From contig NZ_AP018165.1 in assembly GCF_002356335.1 (NCBI RefSeq), positions 930,001-994,000 of the forward strand: a stretch of DNA of 64,000 nucleotides, given 5' to 3'. Source of the stretch: [Mycobacterium] stephanolepidis. Lineage in GTDB: Bacteria; Actinomycetota; Actinomycetes; Mycobacteriales; Mycobacteriaceae. Made by a program: the position numbers and the translations under genes. The notes under the pieces were generated by a model. The model had not been told where the DNA came from. It made no database searches and was given only the letters and a program-made list of their open reading frames with translations. Position 1 is the stretch's first letter, and the number at the start of each line of letters is the position of its first letter. This document shows, piece by piece, positions 35,766 through 44,444 of the stretch.

Positions 35766-37681
35766 TGACCTCCTACTCGCACCCAGGAGTCACCAATTCG
35801 TTGGTATCCATATGCTGGGGCATTTTCAATCAGGTACTTAATTTCCTTCGCGGAGAACGAGTTTGGGTCGTTACGCAGCACATCTGCGATGCCTGAGAAC
35901 TTGGTGCCCTCAGTTACGTAGTCTATGCGCGGTATCCCGTTCTCCATCTGTGACTTTAGAAAATGCTCGTTAACTTGCCATCCCAGAGTATCTGCGTCTG
36001 ATCTGCCGAGCCCGTTGCCGATAGCGTTCCATGCATCGCCGCCTGTGTCGTAGTAGATGCCGCCATTTTGTCTGGCTTCTCCGATGTATCCAGCTTCCTC
36101 ACCAGCCCATTTGCCAAGCACCACGCGATCGGGATTGGCGGTACTGCCAATACCTGGTGCGTGGTGAGTCGCGTGATCGGCCACTTGGCCCGCTAATTCA
36201 GCTGTGGGATGGCCGTTGGCGAATGCGCTATTGAGTTCGGACGCCAACTGCGGCGCTTGGGGCGAGTAGTGCTCAGTGGAGTAGTTCCATCCGCCTGAGC
36301 TTGGTGCGTGATCGAGGCCAGCGACCGGTGCGGGGTGGTGGCCCACGCCATTGTCTATACCGTGGGCGACGTCGCTTGCGAGTCCGCGTTCGATGCCGCC
36401 TTCAAGGCCGTGTGTGAGCGCCCCGCCTTCACCGCCTAGGGGCAGGGTGGGGGCGATGGCGGTTGCCTCGAAGAGTTTGTGTCCGGCGAAGTGTCCGGGG
36501 TCGTTGACGGCTTGTTGGGCTTGGTCAATCGCGGAGCCGATGGGGTTGACGGTCTGATCCAACAGAGCTTTGCCGCTGTCTTTGGCGAGGTTGGCCCAGG
36601 CTTCGGCGACTCCGGGTGCGCCCGGACCGGCTTGCCCGGTGAGTTCCTTGCCTTGCTGTACGGCACCGTCGGCGCTTTGGTAGAAGCCCTCGTGAACATC
36701 GTTGGTGAAGTCGATGAACCGCTCACCTGGTGATCTGCTCAGGTTGGCGTTGCCGTCTCCGCCAGCGGGTGCATCAGGCAGGAAGTGAGGGGTTTGTGCC
36801 TGCTCGACCGCTGCGTTTACCTTTGCTTCGATTTGGTCGGCGGGCACGCCCAGGCGTTGCAGGTTTTGACGCGTCAAGTCTTTGAACGCGGGCACATCCT
36901 TGGGTTGCAAGGTCGGCGACATCCGCTGCGGAATCTTGTCGGTGCTGTCCCGCACGCCTGGGAGTGCCCCTAGACCGCCCAGCTTGCTTGGATCGACGTT
37001 CTTATCGCCCACCGGGACAGCGTTTTTGGGGTACCACTCTTTGTAGTTGGCTTGTGTGTCCGCACCGGCAGCGGCAGCCTTAGTCGCCCCAGGATCACCA
37101 TCAGGGTTGGGGGCTGCCAAGTTCTGTAGCGCTCCAGCAGCGCCGTTAGGCTTGATCGCCGATCCCGGTGTAAGCGGCAGCGCGCCAGCAGATCCGGCCG
37201 GGTCCGGAAGTGTCTGGGCAGCTTTGACTGCTGCCTCAAGGTCGGTATTCGCGGCATCCCCGGCTGCGCGGATCTGCCGCAGCGTGTTGGTCAGGTAGTC
37301 CAACTCGTTTTTGTCGTACTTGCCATTCGGAGGTGTGACTTCACCGGTGTCGTAGTTGATCGTGAACTTGCCGCCGGCGGCGTCGCTTTCAATCTTCTTG
37401 AGCAGCTGTTGCACGCCCTCGAATTCATCGGCAGCGGCCCGGATCTTGCCCGCCGCAACCTGTTGGGCTTGGGCGTGGCCATCGAGGTACTTGCCGTGTG
37501 CGTCGATGTCGTGGTGCGCTGCGTCACCGGAGACGCCTTTCCACCCGTCGCCCATGATCGGAAGCCGCTCCACACCGCGTTTCATGTCCCGATTGGCGTT
37601 CGCCATCGCGTCGAGTCCGTCCGCTACGTCACGGAACGATTGGACCTTGGCGCGTTTGATATCGGCCAGCGACAACGACAC
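35762..37681 (-). CDS. WXG-headed polymorphic toxin, putative type VII secretion substrate
   Basis: A 639-residue protein. Residues 1-110 are helical with a W47-x-G49 motif (GDGWKGVSGDAA), as in WXG100/LXG proteins. Residues ~110-450 are a Pro/Ala/Gly-rich linker region. The last ~120 residues, from DRVVLGKWAGEEAGYIGEA to QRIGDSWVRVGG, form a compact, differently composed domain that is probably the toxin. The layout recalls CpnT of M. tuberculosis, but the C-terminal domain is not recognisably its NAD-glycohydrolase. GTG start 37681, 6 bp after the small WXG gene. The activity is unknown. Confidence 0.65.
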   Translation of the reverse strand: MSLSLADIKRAKVQSFRDVADGLDAMANANRDMKRGVERLPIMGDGWKGVSGDAAHHDIDAHGKYLDGHAQAQQVAAGKIRAAADEFEGVQQLLKKIESDAAGGKFTINYDTGEVTPPNGKYDKNELDYLTNTLRQIRAAGDAANTDLEAAVKAAQTLPDPAGSAGALPLTPGSAIKPNGAAGALQNLAAPNPDGDPGATKAAAAGADTQANYKEWYPKNAVPVGDKNVDPSKLGGLGALPGVRDSTDKIPQRMSPTLQPKDVPAFKDLTRQNLQRLGVPADQIEAKVNAAVEQAQTPHFLPDAPAGGDGNANLSRSPGERFIDFTNDVHEGFYQSADGAVQQGKELTGQAGPGAPGVAEAWANLAKDSGKALLDQTVNPIGSAIDQAQQAVNDPGHFAGHKLFEATAIAPTLPLGGEGGALTHGLEGGIERGLASDVAHGIDNGVGHHPAPVAGLDHAPSSGGWNYSTEHYSPQAPQLASELNSAFANGHPTAELAGQVADHATHHAPGIGSTANPDRVVLGKWAGEEAGYIGEARQNGGIYYDTGGDAWNAIGNGLGRSDADTLGWQVNEHFLKSQMENGIPRIDYVTEGTKFSGIADVLRNDPNSFSAKEIKYLIENAPAYGYQRIGDSWVRVGGQ

Positions 37682-37687
37682 GTCGGG

Positions 37688-37999
37688 TTACGCCTTCGCC
37701 TGTGGACGGTTGCCCAGGATACTGACGGCGGTTTGTTCTTCCATCCCGGCGAAGGCGTACCCGATCTGATCGAATGCGTCGCGGTAATGGGTGGATTCAT
37801 TCTCGACGTGCTTGGAATGGCCCTGCCATTGGGTTGATTCGCTGCCTAGCGCAGAGGACGCGCCACCAACCCACCCCGACATCGCGGCACTGATCAGGCC
37901 GTGGGCTTTGGTATGCGCTGCACGATGCGCGGCCAGTAGCCGGTCTATCTCATTGGCCGACAGATGCAGCAATTCAGGACTGACTTGCAACGACCCCAC
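37688..37999 (-). CDS. WXG100-like small secretion partner
   Basis: A 103-residue helical protein with W43-V-G45 in the middle (SGWVGGASSAL) and a C-terminal YRDAFDQIGYAFAGMEEQTA helix. This is the size and hairpin layout of WXG100/EspC-like type VII secretion proteins. It is encoded just upstream of the WXG-headed toxin and probably pairs with it for export through a chromosomal ESX system. Confidence 0.7.
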   Translation of the reverse strand: MGSLQVSPELLHLSANEIDRLLAAHRAAHTKAHGLISAAMSGWVGGASSALGSESTQWQGHSKHVENESTHYRDAFDQIGYAFAGMEEQTAVSILGNRPQAKA

Positions 38000-38153
38000 A
38001 GCAACACCCCCTCAGCTAACAACTACGGGCACAGTAGCACCGTCAGGTAGCTCGTGCCGATGGTTGTCAGCCGTCTGGATACTGCTAGAACGGTCGAGTT
38101 GCCCCGAACGGCCCGGACGTTAGATCGGGGAGCGTCTGCGCAAAGTAGGCATT

Positions 38154-39419
38154 TCAGGCGTCGTCCGTGTTCTGCGGAAATTTCAATGCCCCGTCTTTGA
38201 AGCCCTTCATCATCACAAAGGGCTTCATTAGAGGGTCCCTAAATCGATACCGGGTTTTGCGGCCCTCGCCCCTCGTATCGAGGATGTAGATGGGTGAATC
38301 GGCGAACCTTTTCAGATGCCCCAGGTAGCTCGGTGTCCGCCTGGTCCTTCCGCTGAGGTTCGACAACGGACCGCTGATATCCACCGGCGCGAAGAAGCCA
38401 AGTTCATCGATTTCAGCTATTGCACACGCCAACAGTGTCATGTCGAATCCCGCCGGTTTTGCCGAAGCCACTGCATCCGTGTAGCTCACTCGGATGCTGT
38501 GAGCCGCTTCTTCGGTCGCACGTACTAGTGCTTCGAAGACATCCCGCACACCTGTTTCATGCTTGTGATTGCGTAGTGCGAGCTCGCCAATCGCGCCGGC
38601 TAGAAGATGTGTGTAGTACGGAAAACCTTGGGAGAGTCGGATGATCGCATCAACTGCGCGCGTCTCAAGTTCGATCGAAATTCCGCTCAGATCGTTGAAT
38701 CTTTGGAAGCCGCCAACAACAATTTCCCTCAGTTCGTCTGCACTCATCCTTGGCATGTAGACCTGCTTGAGACAGCGGTCAATGGAGGCATGGCCAGCGA
38801 GGAGCCCGGCCACATTGTCGGCCACTCCCACGATGAAGACTGTGCACTTCACGAGGTCATCCGACAGCATTTTGACTAGGTCAGCGAACAGGACCGTGTC
38901 ATCCCATGCTCCGATCCTGTCGAACTCGTCCAAAATCACTACCAACGGCACCGCGTTGGCCACAATCTTGAGTGCCCTAGCCGCACTATCCGGAGTCACA
39001 GCATCAGACATCTCGATGATGTCTTCGTATTTGTCAACAGCAGCTTCTAGGTTGGCTGCAATTCCCGCCGGAGCTAGATCGGCGAATGACTGAAGGTGAG
39101 CGGTCAGCTTCTTCCACACGCTCGCAAAGTTGTCATCATTGCCACAGGCAACACGTACTGCCACGCCAGCATGCGCAGAGGCCTGCTGAAATGCCTCTCT
39201 TGCCATGTATGCGAGCGAAGTCTTGCCTACGCCGCGCTCTCCGTACACTATGACGTGCTGCCCCACTTGCTGTACCGCGCTCAGTACCCCACTCAACTCT
39301 GCGGTGCGCCCTTTGAACATTGCACGATCTTCGGTCGGCGCGCTCGGCCTGAAGATCGAATGCAAAATGGCTTCCTGGGCAGCCAGCGACAGTACGTCGT
39401 CTCCGAACGGCAGTGTCAT
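38154..39419 (-). CDS. AAA/P-loop ATPase with winged-helix C-terminus
   Basis: A 421-residue protein. Walker A GERGVGKTS is at 60-68, Walker B LVVILDEFDRIG near 160, then sensor-type sequence (CTVFIVGVADNVAGLL) and a helical lid. The last ~90 residues (LSGRTRRTPSYLGHLKRFADSPIYIL) look like a winged helix. The family resembles Orc1/Cdc6-like or STAND-like ATPases found in mobile elements. It could act in element maintenance or in defence; no partner nuclease is adjacent. Base composition is more AT-rich than neighbouring genes. Confidence 0.75.
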   Translation of the reverse strand: MTLPFGDDVLSLAAQEAILHSIFRPSAPTEDRAMFKGRTAELSGVLSAVQQVGQHVIVYGERGVGKTSLAYMAREAFQQASAHAGVAVRVACGNDDNFASVWKKLTAHLQSFADLAPAGIAANLEAAVDKYEDIIEMSDAVTPDSAARALKIVANAVPLVVILDEFDRIGAWDDTVLFADLVKMLSDDLVKCTVFIVGVADNVAGLLAGHASIDRCLKQVYMPRMSADELREIVVGGFQRFNDLSGISIELETRAVDAIIRLSQGFPYYTHLLAGAIGELALRNHKHETGVRDVFEALVRATEEAAHSIRVSYTDAVASAKPAGFDMTLLACAIAEIDELGFFAPVDISGPLSNLSGRTRRTPSYLGHLKRFADSPIYILDTRGEGRKTRYRFRDPLMKPFVMMKGFKDGALKFPQNTDDA

Positions 39420-39804
39420 TCAACTATTGGAGCATCCAAGCACCTCAGCTTCAACTAATCCAGCATCTTCTTCAACTAGCGATCTTCACGGGGTACTAGC
39501 TTCAACACGATGGGAGGTAGAGGCCTGGGGTAGCAGTCCCCCGCCCACCAGGGTTCTCCACCTCGGGCCATAGGGCAGCGGAGAGGGAGCGGTTTTCTTT
39601 TTTCGACCCATGGTGGTGGTTTGGAAAAAATGACGGGGGGAGGAACGCCGTATGCCACGAGGCGGACAGCGAGGTGGGGCGGGAGGGGTATATAGCCAGG
39701 GTCTCTGGCTGTGAATTCGCATGTGGCGCTCTCGATCTGGTCCTACGCTGCAAGTACCCTGACGCGGGTTCGCGCCCGGTTCCTGCACCGTAAGGAGTTC
39801 TGAT
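39420..39804. other. Intergenic region between the ATPase and a small plus-strand gene
   Basis: No supported gene. Overlapping minus-strand frames at 39476-39788 have no recognisable product. An inverted repeat AGCCAG (39694-39699) / CTGGCT (39705-39710) follows TATATAG. This is the only divergent spacer in the left half, so it should hold the ATPase promoter and that of the plus-strand gene. Confidence 0.4.
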
Positions 39805-40032
39805 ATGCCGAATTACCCGGGGATGCCGTCAGATTTTGTGGAGCGGATGCAGTCCATAGAGGTTCCGGCTGAGTTGTCGGCGGCTAGGGGATTGATAGGG
39901 CACTTGACCAAGATGGTTCAGACCGGCCAGACGGTCGAGTCCGATCATGACGACCCGATACCTGGACTCGTGGTGGACCTTGCGGCCACGGTCGTCCAGA
40001 TGGTTGAGGTCTGGGATAAGCGCGCCGAGTAA
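39805..40032 (+). CDS. Small hypothetical protein of the element
   Basis: A 75-residue acidic helical protein (MPNYPGMPSDFVERMQSIEV, then VVDLAATVVQMVEVWDKRAE) with a good RBS (AAGGAG 7 nt before ATG). It is one of only three plus-strand genes in the element, flanked by minus-strand genes, and its stop abuts the HNH gene stop. Function unknown. Confidence 0.6.
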   Translation: MPNYPGMPSDFVERMQSIEVPAELSAARGLIGHLTKMVQTGQTVESDHDDPIPGLVVDLAATVVQMVEVWDKRAE

Positions 40033-40449
40033 CTACTTCGACCACCAGTTCCGTGCAGTCACGAATGTGACACCGGTCTGAGGGTTGTGGGTGCCGGTGC
40101 ATTGATCGCAGTGCTGTGCGTTTGGCGTGCCGCATGGTCGGTCTGCTGCTGCGGGCGTCCCCGGTGTGCTGATGGTGACGCCGTAGTGGGCGGCTGCGGT
40201 GATGGTGGTTGCGTCGATCTTGTCGGAGCGTTGGCGGTTGCAGTGCCGGTGTGAGGCCGCGCAGTTGGCGATGTCGTGTTCGGGTCCGCCGAGGGCTACT
40301 TGCCAGAGGTGGTCGAGTTGGAAGCTGTTGGGCAGGTGGTGATGTGCTTGGTAGTCGATGGGGTTGCCGCAGATGTGGCAGTGATCTTTGCGTGCTCGGA
40401 CTTTGGTGCGGATGCGTTTGATACGGGCGTCGTTGACGCGCTCGGGCAT
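40033..40449 (-). CDS. HNH endonuclease
   Basis: A 138-residue protein with CHICG, HHHLPNSFQLDHLWQVALGG and NCAASHRHCNRQRSDK, the zinc-binding cysteines and H-N-H motif of phage-type HNH nucleases. ATG 40449 with RBS AGGAG is preferred to the longer frame at 40509. HNH proteins in phages often sit near packaging genes, but none are seen here. Confidence 0.8.
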   Translation of the reverse strand: MPERVNDARIKRIRTKVRARKDHCHICGNPIDYQAHHHLPNSFQLDHLWQVALGGPEHDIANCAASHRHCNRQRSDKIDATTITAAAHYGVTISTPGTPAAADRPCGTPNAQHCDQCTGTHNPQTGVTFVTARNWWSK

Positions 40450-40569
40450 CGAGGCTCCTAGGGGGTTGTGGGGACCCCAGGTGCGGCAGTTGGGCCGTAT
40501 CTGCGGCACCTGGGGTCCAGTTGGGCGCTGCAGGGCGGGTGAAAGGAAGGCCCGCCGGCGCGGCCCGGT

Positions 40570-40716
40570 CTAGGTGGGGTTGGCGATGCCGTTGTTGCGT
40601 ACTCGGTTTAGTTCGGTGGCGAACTGTTCGTCGTCGAGTTCGGTGAGGTACTGCTGGTAGGCGAAAACGATGTTCTCCCAGCGGCTGATGCGGTCGATGC
40701 GGTGCGCTTCAGGCAT
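40570..40716 (-). CDS. Small hypothetical protein (48 residues)
   Basis: Reads MPEAHRIDRISRWENIVFAY and then QQYLTELDDEQFATELNRVR to NGIANPT. The RBS GAAGGAAA precedes ATG 40716, and it fits the short gap between the HNH gene and the next gene on the same strand. Amphipathic and acidic; no known family. Confidence 0.55.
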   Translation of the reverse strand: MPEAHRIDRISRWENIVFAYQQYLTELDDEQFATELNRVRNNGIANPT

Positions 40717-40732
40717 GAGTTTTCCTTCCGGC

Positions 40733-41677
40733 TTAGTGGGCGTGGGCTGTTGTGGCCGGTGCCGTGTCTGGTGTGGTGAGGTCGACGACTGCCCCTAGCG
40801 CGGTTAGTTCGGCGATACGTCGGTAGAACGATGTGATCTCGGAGTTATTGCTGGGCATGCGTCCGAGCAGTTCGGTGGCGATCTGGTTGGCCCGGTCGAT
40901 GGTGTTGGCGTCCGGCAGCCATGGATCGTTGTCGGCGACGGCCAGCAGCCACTGGGGCTGGGTGTAGCTGTGGGGCCAGATGTTGGTGCGGTTGCCTTCT
41001 GCGTGGTGTTCGCGGTTGTGCAGCCAGGCCGCGATCCGGGTGTCGTTGCAGGTGCCGCCGGTGCTACGGCAGCGCCGCCACCAGGGGTCCATTTCCAGGA
41101 AGCGGGCGGACTGTGCACAGGTATCGAATCCCTTGACAGTTCCGCCGAATCGGAGGTTGACGTAGACGCGGTGCTCGGTGCGCAGCTCTTGATAGCGGTC
41201 GATCAGGGTATTGACGGTTTTCCAGCTTTTGAGCCCGGCAGGGCCTGCGCCGATGGCTTCCTCGGCACTGTCGGGGTGCGCCTGCAGGACTTCGCGGTGC
41301 TCGCGGACCTCGTTCATCAGGGCGGTGAGTTCACCGCGCAGGTAGTCCAGTGCGATCGGGACGCTGGCCTTTTGGGCGTTCTCGGTCTCGCTGGATGCGT
41401 GATACCAGGCATCACGGACCAGGGTGTTGAATTCGGCTGCTGCAGTCCAATTCTGGCGATCGGCGGCGAACCGGTCGCGCAGGTCGTCCAGGTTGTCGGC
41501 GCCGGTATCGGCGGCGGCGGTTATCTGCTCGGCGTAAGCGAGATTGAGATCGGAGGCGGGTGGCACGATGCGCAATAAGCTGCGTAGCCGGTCGCGGCGA
41601 TTCTGTAGCTCGCGGTAGCGGGGAATCTGGTCGAGTACCCGCTCTTTAAGCGGCCGTTCTTTGACGTTCACTCTCAT
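40733..41677 (-). CDS. Hypothetical phage-type protein
   Basis: A 314-residue soluble protein, mostly helical (MRVNVKERPLKERVLDQIPRY, then DRFAADRQNWTAAAEFNTLV). Two cysteines lie in RRCRSTGGTCNDTR. ATG 41677 overlaps the stop of the upstream 73-residue gene (ATGA). I recognise no domain. Position between HTH and HNH genes suggests an element-specific replication or regulation role, unproven. Confidence 0.6.
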   Translation of the reverse strand: MRVNVKERPLKERVLDQIPRYRELQNRRDRLRSLLRIVPPASDLNLAYAEQITAAADTGADNLDDLRDRFAADRQNWTAAAEFNTLVRDAWYHASSETENAQKASVPIALDYLRGELTALMNEVREHREVLQAHPDSAEEAIGAGPAGLKSWKTVNTLIDRYQELRTEHRVYVNLRFGGTVKGFDTCAQSARFLEMDPWWRRCRSTGGTCNDTRIAAWLHNREHHAEGNRTNIWPHSYTQPQWLLAVADNDPWLPDANTIDRANQIATELLGRMPSNNSEITSFYRRIAELTALGAVVDLTTPDTAPATTAHAH

Positions 41678-41895
41678 GACCACTTGCCCGCGGTGTGGGT
41701 TTCCGTGTTACCGGGAGCGACTTCGATCTTTTGTTTTCCGGTGTAGCGGGCACGGCCGCGGTCGATTCCGCTGGTATCGGGTGGTTGTTTCTCGGGTTCG
41801 GGCTCGCGGACCTCGGCGACAAGGTCGGCGAATTCAGTGGGAGACAGCTGGGATAGGTACTGCTTAACCCCTGCCATCAGTGGGCTGTCGGTCAT
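41674..41895 (-). CDS. Small hypothetical protein (73 residues)
   Basis: Starts MTDSPLMAGVKQYLSQLSPTE at ATG 41895, and the rest is charged and Pro-rich (EVREPEPEKQPPDTSGIDRG). It overlaps the upstream HTH gene by 32 bp and the downstream gene by 4 bp, so it is part of a coupled run. The extension to 41976 is rejected as antisense-like sequence inside the HTH gene. Function unknown. Confidence 0.55.
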   Translation of the reverse strand: MTDSPLMAGVKQYLSQLSPTEFADLVAEVREPEPEKQPPDTSGIDRGRARYTGKQKIEVAPGNTETHTAGKWS

Positions 41896-42238
41896 ATCGG
41901 TGTTTCCTTGCCTCGGCGTATTCAGTGACGGTGCGGGCGCTGAACGCCCACCGGCCCGAAACCCGTTGACCGTCAAGATCGCTGGCTATCCGACGTATGT
42001 AGCGGGTGCTGTAGCCCAGGATCTCAGCGGCCTTCTCGGTGTCGATCAGATCGCCTTGACCTTGAACTAATTCTGTTGCACCGGAGTGATTCTGGGTTCC
42101 GTCTACGGTCATCGCCGCCAGGAACAGGCGCAGATCGTGGATCCGGTTAGGGACGGGCTGTCCACACAGCTGGCGGCGGCGCACCAACTCGGCGACGCAG
42201 TACCGAATCAGTGCGGCCTGCTCATCGCTCACCCACAT
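41864..42238 (-). CDS. Helix-turn-helix DNA-binding protein
   Basis: A 124-residue protein. The C-terminal half has LIDTEKAAEILGYSTRYIRR followed by VSGRWAFSARTVTEYAEARK, the MerR/excisionase-type HTH_17 layout. The N-terminal half is basic and helical. It may act as an element-specific transcription or recombination directionality factor besides the excisionase at 44975. Confidence 0.65.
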   Translation of the reverse strand: MWVSDEQAALIRYCVAELVRRRQLCGQPVPNRIHDLRLFLAAMTVDGTQNHSGATELVQGQGDLIDTEKAAEILGYSTRYIRRIASDLDGQRVSGRWAFSARTVTEYAEARKHRYDRQPTDGRG

Positions 42239-42268
42239 CTATCGATCACCGAGCCTGCCGTCTGTCAG

Positions 42269-43906
42269 TCATGCGGTCTCCTTGGTGCCTGCAGTTGATG
42301 TAGTTGCTGAATCAAGTCGCCACTTGGAACCGCGACCGGTGCCGGAGGACTGAATGCGCGGACTTCCTTGGCGCTGCTGCGCGGCCTTCAGCGTCGCGTG
42401 CTTGTACCCGATCTCCAGGCCAGCGGAGATGACGGTGGCGGGCTCAACCCACTCCCCGCGCTGAGTGTTAGTACGAAACCAGCAGACAAGAAACTCGTGC
42501 GCTCCGATGGTGGCCAGGGTGCAGGGGCCGCACTTCCCGGTGTCCACTCGTGCCCTGGCCGTGTGACAGTCGGGGCAGTGCGAACTGGGCAAATCCAACT
42601 CAGTGACCGTGGCAGGGTGGTCAGGCCTGACCAACTGGGTCACCCCTTCTGAACTGGGGTTTTCAGGGGTGACCTCATGGGTCAGGCCTGACCCGATTCG
42701 ATACCGAACACGCCTTGCTCCGTTGTACTCATCCGTCCGTTCAGAGACCAGACCGTCAGCTTCCAGCAACGCAACAGCCTGATCGAAGAGATCGCGTTTC
42801 TCGCGTTTACCGAGGCGTGATCGCAGCTTGTTGCCAGGCTGTTCCCCGTCACGCTCGAGGAGCCGCAGGATGCTGCGCTTGACGGTCTCCAAGCGGCTCG
42901 CGTCATAGAAGTCATCCCCGGCAGCGCGTGCCACCGCCCGCTCACGCACCTTTGCCCGTTGCGCCTTCTTGGCTTCGTTGGTGATCCAGTCCCGAGTGGC
43001 ATCCGAGACGGTCATCACGACCTCGGAGAGCTGCCAGTCGAGCTCGGACACCACCGAGCGGTGATGCAGGACCGCCAGCAGCGCGGCCACCTTGCAACGG
43101 GTCAGCAGTGCATGCCCGTCGAGGGCGTCACCCTCACCGCGTTGACGCGCTAGGTGCGCACCGATCACGGTCTCCCGAATGGCATCGGGACCGTAGGCGA
43201 TCTCGACCACGCCATCGTCGTTGGGGACGTAGACGGGGATGTCGGTGTTCAGCGGTGCCGGGTCCGGTGCGGCCTCTGCGGGCATCGACGGGTCGGTGGT
43301 GGGGAACCACAGGAACCGTTGCGGTGTACCTCCGGTGGCGTCGTTGAAAATCACGGAGGTGTGTAGCGGTTGGGCTCCCACCGACAGGCAGCAGCGGTAC
43401 GTGTGGGCTGCCACGACGCGGCTGGTGGCCTTGGAGGCGTTCTGCTGGCCGATCTGCTCACCCATCGCCATGGACTTGAGCTGTGCCAGCAGAATCGAGC
43501 CCTGACGCGAGGCGATACCGGCCAAGGTGTCGACCTCGGGCACATTGAAAATCGCCGCGGTGATCGCCTCGTTGTCCTCTCCCTCCTTCTCCGGCCTCTT
43601 GAACGTGGCGGCGATGCCCTCACCCGACCCGATGGGCAGCTCCAGAATCGGCTTAGGCCACGCCAGACGGGCCACCTTGTCCGAGATGCCCTTACCGCCA
43701 CCAGAGGCCGATACGAACGCGCACAGCAGATTCAGGGACGCGCGGCCGCCGATCAGACCGGGCAGCTGCACATGAGGGCCGACACTGGCCGACACCCGCA
43801 ACAGCACCGCGCCGAAAACCGCCCACGGTGCGGCATACCGGGCCCGCGCCCACCCATGAATCGCCTGCAACTCGGGGGTGGCCGTGAAGAATTCGTCGTT
43901 GTTCAA
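42269..43906 (-). CDS. Primase/helicase-like replication protein (DUF3987-type)
   Basis: A 545-residue protein. A P-loop-like SASGGGKGISDK lies at about 67-78, with a downstream acidic stretch (IFNVPEVDTLAG) as in the DUF3987-type ATPases of mobile elements. The C-terminal third has winged-helix-like sequence and a zinc-binding CPDC...CGPC pair. phiRv1 and phiRv2 encode a similar large protein in this position. It probably serves autonomous replication after excision. Start ATG 43906 overlaps the DUF2742-like gene stop. Confidence 0.7.
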   Translation of the reverse strand: MNNDEFFTATPELQAIHGWARARYAAPWAVFGAVLLRVSASVGPHVQLPGLIGGRASLNLLCAFVSASGGGKGISDKVARLAWPKPILELPIGSGEGIAATFKRPEKEGEDNEAITAAIFNVPEVDTLAGIASRQGSILLAQLKSMAMGEQIGQQNASKATSRVVAAHTYRCCLSVGAQPLHTSVIFNDATGGTPQRFLWFPTTDPSMPAEAAPDPAPLNTDIPVYVPNDDGVVEIAYGPDAIRETVIGAHLARQRGEGDALDGHALLTRCKVAALLAVLHHRSVVSELDWQLSEVVMTVSDATRDWITNEAKKAQRAKVRERAVARAAGDDFYDASRLETVKRSILRLLERDGEQPGNKLRSRLGKREKRDLFDQAVALLEADGLVSERTDEYNGARRVRYRIGSGLTHEVTPENPSSEGVTQLVRPDHPATVTELDLPSSHCPDCHTARARVDTGKCGPCTLATIGAHEFLVCWFRTNTQRGEWVEPATVISAGLEIGYKHATLKAAQQRQGSPRIQSSGTGRGSKWRLDSATTSTAGTKETA

Positions 43907-44259
43907 GATGCCCTCTCTCGGGGGATGTAGTTCGGGCCACGGCCTCGCAGGGTTGCGTTTGAAACGCGACCCCAGTCACATGCAGCGGCAACGGCTTTCG
44001 ACGCTTCAGAGGAGGCGTTCTGGTCCAGCTCAAGGCGCAGTACGTGATGTTCACCAGCCACTGCCAGGGCTAGCAGCTTGCGAGGGTCGCCACCGGACAG
44101 GGCGCACCACGTAGGCGTCCCCGCTGTCGGCAACGGTTCATCGAGCTGCGCGACCAGAGCGGCCACGAACTCGTGCACCGGCCACCAAGAGACCTCTCGG
44201 GAGACGGGGGAGTGCCCCGGCACGATGACCGGGGCCTCCACCTCCTTGCCGATTACCAC
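43903..44259 (-). CDS. DUF2742-like protein
   Basis: A 118-residue protein with SWWPVHEFVAALVAQLDE, GTPTWCALSGGDPRKLLALA and ASSEASKAVAAACDW. From memory this is the DUF2742 pattern seen in the phiRv prophage-like elements of M. tuberculosis. GTG 44259 overlaps the upstream stop by 7 bp; a GTG near 44241 is an alternative. Function unknown. Confidence 0.7.
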   Translation of the reverse strand: MVIGKEVEAPVIVPGHSPVSREVSWWPVHEFVAALVAQLDEPLPTAGTPTWCALSGGDPRKLLALAVAGEHHVLRLELDQNASSEASKAVAAACDWGRVSNATLRGRGPNYIPRERAS

Positions 44260-44444
44260 GGAGCCCCGAAGGCGCGAGCCGCACGTTCGTCAAGGTCTGC
44301 CATGCCCGAGGTCAACCGTGAATCGGGAGGTTCTTCGGTGCAACCCGAAATACTCCGCCAGCAGACTGGACCGCACAGGCGGTTGACTGATTGCTCGGCC
44401 TGGATCGGCCTGTTGCACCTCGAGCACCGGATGATCTCGGACAT
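44253..44444 (-). CDS. Small zinc-ribbon protein (DUF6011-like)
   Basis: A 63-residue protein with CSRCNRPIQAEQSVNRLCGPVCWR: a CxxC pair followed by CxxxC, as in small actinobacterial DUF6011 proteins. ATG 44444 overlaps the upstream stop (ATGA). The longer frame to 44543 is rejected. Confidence 0.65.
   Translation of the reverse strand: MSEIIRCSRCNRPIQAEQSVNRLCGPVCWRSISGCTEEPPDSRLTSGMADLDERAARAFGAPW

Noticed and set aside
39756..39792. T-arm-like sequence (CGGGTTCGCGCCCG) suggesting a tRNA
   Set aside because: No matching acceptor, D-arm or anticodon stem could be drawn around it.
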